Of a stretch of DNA of 27,296 bases, positions 22,313 to 27,296 are shown one piece after another. The stretch comes from DSUN01 sp035527715. Its GTDB lineage: Bacteria > Planctomycetota > PUPC01 > DSUN01. Numbering within the stretch: position 1 is the first letter of the stretch; every line of letters starts with the position of its first letter. The stretch lies in contig DATKZY010000016.1 in assembly GCA_035527715.1 (NCBI GenBank), positions 1 to 27,296 of the forward strand. The letters run 5' to 3'. The notes under the pieces are model-generated. The model was not told the DNA's origin and searched no databases. It saw only the letters and a program-made list of their open reading frames with translations. The translations under genes were made by a program, and so were the position numbers.

Positions 22313-23692
22313 ATGGCGAATGTGACGGAGAACACGTCTGGGACGCCGAAGGAGAGGCCCGCGGTCGGGCGACGCCAGTTCCTGGGGCTTGCCGCCACGA
22401 CAGGGGCAGGATTGCTGGTGCTGCGCAGCGGCGCCCTCGGCGCCGAGGCCCCGAGCAACAAGCTCAACATCGCGTTCATCGGCACCTGGGGCCGCGCCGC
22501 CGCGCACTTCGGCGCCGTGGGGGGCGAGAACGTCGTGGCCCTGTGCGACGTGGATGAGAATCACCTCGAGGGCGCCGCCAAACGGTTCCCCAACGCCAAG
22601 ACCTACGTGGACTGGCGGAAGTGCCTCGACCAGAAGGACATCAATGCCGTCATCTGCGCCACGACCGACTTCACGCACGCCTTCGTGGCCAACTGGGCGC
22701 TGAACCGCGACTACCACTGCTACTGCGAGAAACCCCTCGGCAACAGCGTCGAGGAGGCCCGCACCGTCCGCGCGACCTACCTGAAGAAGAAGGACAAGCT
22801 GGCCACCCAGTGCGGCACGCAGCGCCACGCCATTGACAACTTCAACCGCGTGGCCGAGCTGATCCGCGACGGCGCCATCGGCGAGGTCAGCCAGGCCCAC
22901 GCGTGGGGCGACCGCGAGATCCGCCGCAAGGGCTACCCGCCCGCCCAGGGCGAGCCGCCCAAGCACCTCCACTACGACCTCTGGATCGGTCCCTCGCCCA
23001 TGCACCCCTACAACCCCGAGTACTTCAGGGGCGGCCCAGGCTCCAACTGCCTCTCGTGGAACATGTACTGGGACTTCGGCAGCGGCCAGATCGGCGACAT
23101 GGGCAGCCACACGATGGACCTCGTGTGGAACGCCATTGACCCCGTGCGGCCCACCACGGCCCAGGCCGAGGGCGAGAAATTCAACCCCGACGTCACCCCG
23201 GTGGACATGCACTCCACCTTCGACATGCCCGCCAACGGCTGGCGGCCCGCCATCAAGGTCAACTGGTGGCAGGGCGCGATGAAGCCCAAGATGCCCAGGG
23301 GCTACGTGGACGTCAAGAAGATCGGCCACGGCGCCATGTTCAAGGGTTCGCACGGCTTTCTCATCTGCGATTACGGCTCGCGCATCCTCCTGCCCTTCGG
23401 CGACGCCGACGACATGACCTACTACAAGCCGCGGACCAAGGAACAGCTCCAGCCCCCCGTCGGCGGCTTCCAGAAGGAGTGGATCGACGCCTGCAAGGAC
23501 CGCAGCAAGAAGACCCACTGCGACTTCGACTACAGCGGCACGATGATCGAGACCATGCTCCTCGGCCTCGTCGCCTATCGCGCCGGCAAGAAAATCGCCT
23601 ACGACCCCGAGAAGGGCGTCGTCACCGACAACCCCGAGGCCAACGCCCTGCTCAGCCGCAAGTACCGCGAGGGCTGGACCCTCAACGGCTGA
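22313..23692 (+). CDS. Tat-exported Gfo/Idh/MocA family oxidoreductase
   Basis: A 459-residue NAD(P)-dependent oxidoreductase acting on sugars or sugar derivatives. The N-terminus is a twin-arginine signal (GRRQFLGLAATTGAGLLVL, RR at 20-21). The Rossmann part has IAFIGTWGRA (53-62), ALCDVD (76-81) and EKPLG (139-143), the conserved catalytic Lys block; the C-terminal alpha/beta part includes GSGQIGDMGSHTMDL. Secreted members are very abundant in planctomycetes and relatives and usually have unknown substrates. ATG 22313 follows AAGGAGGTG at 6 nt spacing. Folding before export, with bound cofactor, fits the Tat signal. Confidence 0.92.
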   Translation: MANVTENTSGTPKERPAVGRRQFLGLAATTGAGLLVLRSGALGAEAPSNKLNIAFIGTWGRAAAHFGAVGGENVVALCDVDENHLEGAAKRFPNAKTYVDWRKCLDQKDINAVICATTDFTHAFVANWALNRDYHCYCEKPLGNSVEEARTVRATYLKKKDKLATQCGTQRHAIDNFNRVAELIRDGAIGEVSQAHAWGDREIRRKGYPPAQGEPPKHLHYDLWIGPSPMHPYNPEYFRGGPGSNCLSWNMYWDFGSGQIGDMGSHTMDLVWNAIDPVRPTTAQAEGEKFNPDVTPVDMHSTFDMPANGWRPAIKVNWWQGAMKPKMPRGYVDVKKIGHGAMFKGSHGFLICDYGSRILLPFGDADDMTYYKPRTKEQLQPPVGGFQKEWIDACKDRSKKTHCDFDYSGTMIETMLLGLVAYRAGKKIAYDPEKGVVTDNPEANALLSRKYREGWTLNG

Positions 23693-23791
23693 GAGCCCGA
23701 CTCCAGGTGAGGCGCCGCCCTCGACGCGTGTCATTCCGAGCTTGTCGAGGGACCTCTCAAGGGGCGGAGGCCGTCCTTCGGAGGAGAAGCG

Positions 23792-24637
23792 GTGAGCCAG
23801 GTCTTCATCTCACACGCCAGCGAGGACATAGGGTTTGTGTCCCTCGTCGCCGCCCTCCTTGAGTTCCACGGAGTGGGCGCCTGGTACAGCGAAGGCAAGC
23901 TGAAGCCCGGGAGCAAGTACGCGGCGGAGATTGACAAGGCGCTCGCCCAGGCCGACTCCCTCCTGGTCGTCGCCTCGCGCAGCGCGACCACGTCGCAGTA
24001 CGTCACCCGCGAGATCAGCACCTTCGTCGCGGGGAACAGGGACGCGACCATCATCCCCCTGATGCTTGACCCGACGAATCTCGACGAGGTGTTCGAGGGA
24101 CTCTCCCAGTACCAGGGGATCGACTTCGCGAAGTGCATGCTCAGCGGGTTCACCGAGCTGCACGCGCGCTTCGGCAGAAGCTTCCTGGGCCGCCAGGAGC
24201 GGCGCAAGGGCGACGACAGGCGAGCCGGGGCGGGCCGGCGGCGCCTCGCCGACCGCCGCGTGTCCCCCCTGCCCGTGCGGCTGCGGCACGGGCTGTGGCT
24301 CGCATACGAGAAGAAGACCGGCGCCGGCAAGTTCGACTCCCAGAACTTCAACGTCCATAAGCTCCGCCAGACCATCGCCACCCTGCTCCCCGAGGCCAGC
24401 AGGTACAGGTTCTTCGACACCGCGGGCATCGAGCACCACCCGACCGTCGTCCTCCAGGAGTGCGCCAACCGCGCGTGGGATAAGCTGCGGCTCAACCCCG
24501 CCGACATCTCCATCTGCGCCGTCCACATCACCGACACCATCGCGGACGAGATGCTCGAGCGCTACGAGGTGAGGCCCGTCTCCCGCCGCGGCACCGAGCG
24601 ACGGTCGCAGGCCGACCGCAGAACTGCCAAGCAGTAG
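23792..24637 (+). CDS. TIR domain protein with basic repeat linkers and unknown C-terminal domain
   Basis: A 281-residue protein. The N-terminal TIR domain (about 1-130) has VFISHASED, GVGAWYSEGKLKPGSKYAAEI and, after the SATTSQYVTRE box, E74 in the place of the catalytic glutamate of NAD-cleaving TIRs. A basic linker follows (ERRKGDDRR at 137-144 region, RRRLADRR at 149-156), then an unrecognised domain of about 105 residues (LPVRLRHGLWLAYEKKTG onward, about 160-260), and the tail repeats the linker style (RRGTERRSQADRR, 265-277). TIR proteins often signal in antiphage defence, but no partner effector is adjacent. GTG 23792 has GGAGGA 6 nt upstream. It lies 99 nt after the Gfo/Idh/MocA gene with no clear own promoter. 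Confidence 0.82.
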   Translation: MSQVFISHASEDIGFVSLVAALLEFHGVGAWYSEGKLKPGSKYAAEIDKALAQADSLLVVASRSATTSQYVTREISTFVAGNRDATIIPLMLDPTNLDEVFEGLSQYQGIDFAKCMLSGFTELHARFGRSFLGRQERRKGDDRRAGAGRRRLADRRVSPLPVRLRHGLWLAYEKKTGAGKFDSQNFNVHKLRQTIATLLPEASRYRFFDTAGIEHHPTVVLQECANRAWDKLRLNPADISICAVHITDTIADEMLERYEVRPVSRRGTERRSQADRRTAKQ

Positions 24638-24704
24638 GGCGTCGTGAGCGGGCCGCCGCGCGCCGGAGCCCTCGGTGTCTCCGTGGCGGCATATCGGCAG
24701 GCGA

Positions 24705-25580
24705 TCAGTAGTCCATCGGCAGGCCGGCGAGCTGGGCGGCGGTGAAGACCGGGCCTTCCTTGCACACGTAGATGGGGCCGACGTTGCATCGGCCACACTT
24801 GCCCAACCCGCACTTCATCCGGTTCTCGAGCGTCGTATACACCTGCTCCAGGCTGAAGCCCAGCGTCCTCAACGTGGCCAGCGTGAACTTGATCATGATC
24901 GGCGGGCCGCACAGGATGACCACCGAGTCCTCGACCGGCGGCTTCACCTGTTCGACGATGGTCGGCACGAAGCCCACGCGGCCCTTCCAGTCGGGCGTCT
25001 CGCCGCCCGGGTCCACCGTCTGGACCACCTGCACGTCGTCCCGCGCCTCCCACTCCGCCAACTCGTGCTTGTAGACCAGGTCGGCCACCGTGCGCGCGCC
25101 GTAAATGACGAACACGTCGCCGTAGCGCTCGCGCTGGTCGAGACACGTCCAAATGACGCTTCGCACCGGCGGCAGCGCGATGCCGCCCGCGATGAAGACG
25201 AGCTTCTTCCCGTGCCATTCGTCCACGGGGAAATGGTTCCCATACGGCCCGCGGAAGCCCACCGTGTCGCCCACCTCGCACTTGCCGAGCGCCCGGGTCA
25301 CGCGGCCCGCCTCGCGGAACGTGGTCTCGATATAGCCCGTCCGCGTGTGCGGCGAGGCCACGCAAAACGTGGATTCCCCCGCCCCGAACACCGAGTACTC
25401 GCCGAACTGCCCCGTCTTGAACGCGAAGCGCTCCCCCTCGGCGGGGTCCGAGAACTCCAGCCGAAACGTCCGCACCAGCGGCGCCTCGTCGCGGATCGCC
25501 GCCACCCGCAGCAGCATCGGCTTGTAGATGTTCGGCGACGCGACGGCCGGGGCGGACTCGACGGTCTCAGCGGTGCTCAT
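24705..25580 (-). CDS. FAD/NAD(P)-binding 2Fe-2S electron-transfer subunit, hydrogenase-gamma type
   Basis: A 291-residue ferredoxin-NAD(P) reductase-like protein. It has an FAD-binding beta-barrel (about 20-115), GPYGNHFP (111-118), the nucleotide-binding AGGIALPPVRS (131-141) and CGPPIMI (224-230), and a C-terminal 2Fe-2S site with C257-x4-C262-x2-C265-x7-C273. This set is seen in NiFe-hydrogenase gamma subunits, anaerobic sulfite reductase subunit B and PyrK. Its partner subunits are not in the window, so the complex is unknown; the AOR at 2689-4425 is a distant possible electron source only by inference. ATG 25580 is the only good start; its ribosome-binding site is weak, but the promoter at 25638-25666 fits. 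Confidence 0.85.
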   Translation of the reverse strand: MSTAETVESAPAVASPNIYKPMLLRVAAIRDEAPLVRTFRLEFSDPAEGERFAFKTGQFGEYSVFGAGESTFCVASPHTRTGYIETTFREAGRVTRALGKCEVGDTVGFRGPYGNHFPVDEWHGKKLVFIAGGIALPPVRSVIWTCLDQRERYGDVFVIYGARTVADLVYKHELAEWEARDDVQVVQTVDPGGETPDWKGRVGFVPTIVEQVKPPVEDSVVILCGPPIMIKFTLATLRTLGFSLEQVYTTLENRMKCGLGKCGRCNVGPIYVCKEGPVFTAAQLAGLPMDY

Positions 25581-25637
25581 TGGCGGTTAGCATCTCCAGG
25601 CCATTCGGCGGCCATTGAGGGGCAACCCAATGCCGCA

Positions 25638-25666
25638 ATTATAGGCCAACGCCCACCGCCGATCAA
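25638..25666 (-). promoter_or_regulatory. Sigma70-type promoter for the FAD/2Fe-2S protein
   Basis: TTGATC (25666-25661) and a perfect TATAAT (25643-25638) on the minus strand are 17 bp apart. Predicted start near 25631, leader about 50 nt. TTGATC is also the -35 of recG and the SpoIIM-like gene. Confidence 0.7.
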
Positions 25667-25930
25667 CCACGGATCACACGGATAGCACGGATACGGCAGC
25701 GGAGAAGACAGCGACCGCGGATTCACGCAGATTCACGCGGATAGGACGAGATCAGCCACAGAGCCACAGAGCACGCCGAGCAGGCACGGAGAGAACAAGA
25801 GGCAGCCGGGGTTGAAACCCAGGAAGCGATCTTCTCTTCTCCGTGCTCTCCGTGCCTCCGTGGTGAATCCTCCTGCCCCCTCGGCCTCTTCTTCCATCGG
25901 CGTCCATCGGCGTGCATCCGCGGTTCAAAT
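25666..25930. repeat. Composite interspersed repeat, left copy
   Basis: It carries, in order, CCACGGATCACACGGAT-type blocks, GATTCACGCAGATTCACGCG, CCACAGAGCCACAGAGCACG, CACGGAGAGAACAAGAGGCA, GGGGTTGAAACCCAGGAA and CTTCTCTTCTCCGTG followed by CTCCGTGCCTCCGTGG, which is roughly the inverse of the CCACAGAG/CACGGAG blocks. The same blocks in the same order occur at 27148-27296. Confidence 0.75.
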
Positions 25931-25943
25931 CCCGGTTCCCTTC

Positions 25944-25972
25944 TTGACACGCGCCCGCCGCCGTGATATGAC
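25944..25972 (+). promoter_or_regulatory. Promoter for the orphan nuclease-like gene
   Basis: A perfect TTGACA (25944-25949), 17-bp spacer and TATGAC (25967-25972) with TG just before it (extended -10). Predicted start near 25979, leader about 25 nt. Confidence 0.6.
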
Positions 25973-26003
25973 TCTAGGCCACAGCCCCGCACGGAGGACC
26001 CCC

Positions 26004-27155
26004 ATGCCCACCCGACCCGTTGACGCCGCACGGCTCAAAGCCCTCGCCGCCCTGGCCGACGCCGATCTCGGCCACTCCGAGGAAGACCTGAAGATCCGCT
26101 TCGCCGTCCCCTTCCTCGAAGCCCTCGGCCACACCCGCCTCCGCTTCGAGCACAAGGGCAAGGACATCCTGCTCCAGGACGGCTTGCCGCGCGGCTCCGC
26201 CGTCGTGGTCGAGACCAAGCGCCCCGACGTCGCCCTCGACGCCCACCTCGCCCAGCTCGAACGCTACGCCAACGAGGAGCGCGCCCTCCTCGCCGTCCTC
26301 ACCAACGGCCGCCGCGTCCGCCTCTACGCCCCCTCGTGGCGCGCCGCACGCACGTTCCCCGAAGCCCTGCTGTGGGACTTCGCCCGCCGCGACCTCGCCC
26401 GCCGCGATGCCGTCAAGACCCTCGCCACCGTCCTCTCCCGCGAGGCCCTCGCCGGCGAACGGGCCCCCGAGGCCATCGTCCGACGCCAGGCCGGCCTCGA
26501 AATCATCTGGCGATCCGCCGACACCATCCGCGTCAGGCACCGCGAACGCCGCGGCCAGCTCGAGCGACGCCTCCGCGAGATCGCCACGCAGACCCGCGCC
26601 CTCGCCGCCGAGCAGCGCTGCTGCGAGCAGGAACTCGGCCAGCTCGGCCCCGGCGAGCGAGCCGAGCTCCGCGGCCTGTTCGAGCGCGCCGAAGCCCCAC
26701 TCGTCCCCACTGGCGAATTCGGCTACGCCCTGCCCATCGAGCCCGTGGCCGAGCCCACCACGTCGCCCACCTCGCGCCCCAAGCGCCCCCGACGCCGCAA
26801 GCCCCCCGTCCCCCGCGAGTGGACCGACGACGACCTCCGCAAAAACGTCAGCCCCTACCAGGCCCGCATCCTCGAGGCATTCGTCCTCGCGCGAAAGCCC
26901 ACGTTGGGCCTCAGACAGATTGCGGAAGCCACGGGCCTCGCCACCAAAGTCGTCTGCGCCGCCATGGCCCCCTTCCGCTACCGCAAGGAGTACAGCGGAC
27001 GCGACCCCGTCATCGTCCGCCAGCGCGTCTCGCACACCGACAAGCTGCGCACCGGGCACCTTTACGGCATCGTCCCCCGCTTCTGGCCGGTCATCCAGCG
27101 CCTCTACCGGCCCCCCGCCCCGCGCAAGCGGACGAAGAAGGCGTCCACAGATTGA
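26004..27155 (+). CDS. Orphan HsdR N-terminal-like PD-(D/E)xK nuclease domain with HTH tail
   Basis: A 383-residue soluble protein. The N-terminal 115 residues resemble the type I restriction R-subunit N-terminal domain (HSDR_N). EEDLKIRFAVPFLEALG is followed by D54 (KGKDILL), E70-x-K72 (VVVETKRP) and the closing QLERYAN...VLTNGRRVRLYAP, giving a plausible intact PD-(D/E)xK site. A charged coiled-coil-like helix region spans about 175-230, then a Pro/Arg-rich linker (about 245-272) and a C-terminal segment with a helix-turn-helix-like part (LGLRQIAEATGLATKVVCAAM, 301-321). The helicase motor of HsdR is absent, and no hsdM or hsdS is nearby. ATG 26004 has GGAGG 6 nt upstream. Function is unknown; DNA cleavage or binding is inferred. 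Confidence 0.75.
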   Translation: MPTRPVDAARLKALAALADADLGHSEEDLKIRFAVPFLEALGHTRLRFEHKGKDILLQDGLPRGSAVVVETKRPDVALDAHLAQLERYANEERALLAVLTNGRRVRLYAPSWRAARTFPEALLWDFARRDLARRDAVKTLATVLSREALAGERAPEAIVRRQAGLEIIWRSADTIRVRHRERRGQLERRLREIATQTRALAAEQRCCEQELGQLGPGERAELRGLFERAEAPLVPTGEFGYALPIEPVAEPTTSPTSRPKRPRRRKPPVPREWTDDDLRKNVSPYQARILEAFVLARKPTLGLRQIAEATGLATKVVCAAMAPFRYRKEYSGRDPVIVRQRVSHTDKLRTGHLYGIVPRFWPVIQRLYRPPAPRKRTKKASTD

Positions 27156-27296
27156 CACAGATTCACACAGACAAGATGGGTTGCACCACGGAGACACGGA
27201 GTCCACGGAGATTGCACGGAGAAGGCCAAGAGGGATCTGGGGTTGAAGCCCAGGAACAGGTCTTTTCTTCTCAGTGACTCCTCTGTGTTCTCCGTG
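27148..27296. repeat. Composite interspersed repeat, right copy, cut by window edge
   Basis: CAGATTGACACAGATTCACA, CCACGGAGACACGGAG, GCACGGAGAAGGCCAAGAGG, GGGGTTGAAGCCCAGGAA and CTTTTCTTCTCAGTG...CTCCGTG follow the order of the left copy at about 25719-25862. It starts within the last codons of the nuclease gene and runs off the window. Confidence 0.75.

Larger units (their letters stand above)
25581..26003. other. Intergenic region, 423 bp, interspersed repeat and two promoters
   Basis: Besides the divergent promoters at 25638-25666 and 25944-25972, this region consists of the composite repeat at about 25666-25930. Reading frames through the repeat have no recognisable product. Confidence 0.7.

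Overview
The window reads as chromosomal DNA of a high-GC, Gram-negative-type environmental bacterium, most likely a planctomycete or close PVC relative. This is inference from content: a PEP-CTERM surface protein, a Tat-exported Gfo/Idh/MocA oxidoreductase, a very large secreted PQQ-propeller protein with carbohydrate-binding-like modules, a secreted six-hairpin glycosidase, a Ser/Thr kinase with an N-terminal zinc ribbon, and intergenic spaces full of hairpin-forming interspersed repeats. No rRNA, complete tRNA, CRISPR array, transposase or phage gene was seen.

Layout. 1-230 (-): N-terminus of a Ser/Thr kinase cut by the window edge. 410-592: nested inverted-repeat locus. 664-2163 (-): two-domain PPK2 polyphosphate kinase. 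2403-4425 (-): tungsten aldehyde:ferredoxin oxidoreductase with a MoaD-like sulfur carrier. 4649-6124 (+): PEP-CTERM protein. 6125-7663: 1.5 kb without a supported gene, holding MITE-like elements, a hairpin family with covarying stems and a tRNA-like T-arm. 7664-14362 (+): 2232-aa secreted multidomain protein. 14463-14788: second nested hairpin locus and a fourth hairpin copy. 14852-16912 (-): RecG. 17036-17728 (+): SpoIIM-like membrane protein. 17767-18585 (-): MNT/HEPN pair, bracketed by the 3' end of the next gene and a decayed paralogous copy of that 3' end. 18655-21249 (-): secreted glycosidase. 21447-22205 (+): NYN-LOTUS protein. 22313-23692 (+): Tat-exported Gfo/Idh/MocA protein. 23792-24637 (+): TIR protein. 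24705-25580 (-): FAD/2Fe-2S electron-transfer subunit. 26004-27155 (+): orphan type I restriction R-subunit-like nuclease domain with an HTH tail, flanked on both sides by the same composite interspersed repeat.

How it fits together. Most genes look like single transcription units. Twelve starts have a recognisable sigma70-type promoter upstream (TTGACA, TTGATC or variants, 16-18 bp spacer, TATAAT-like), and several pairs are divergent. The AOR/MoaD and MNT/HEPN pairs look co-transcribed. The themes are degradation or oxidation of organic matter (AOR, glycosidase, Gfo/Idh/MocA, PQQ/CBM9-like protein) and a scattered set of defence-like genes (MNT/HEPN, TIR, orphan nuclease, NYN-LOTUS), several next to repeats. 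The most unusual signals are the hairpin family with compensating stem changes around 7.0-7.4 kb and 14.75 kb, the duplicated gene end flanking the MNT/HEPN pair, and the repeat-flanked nuclease gene.
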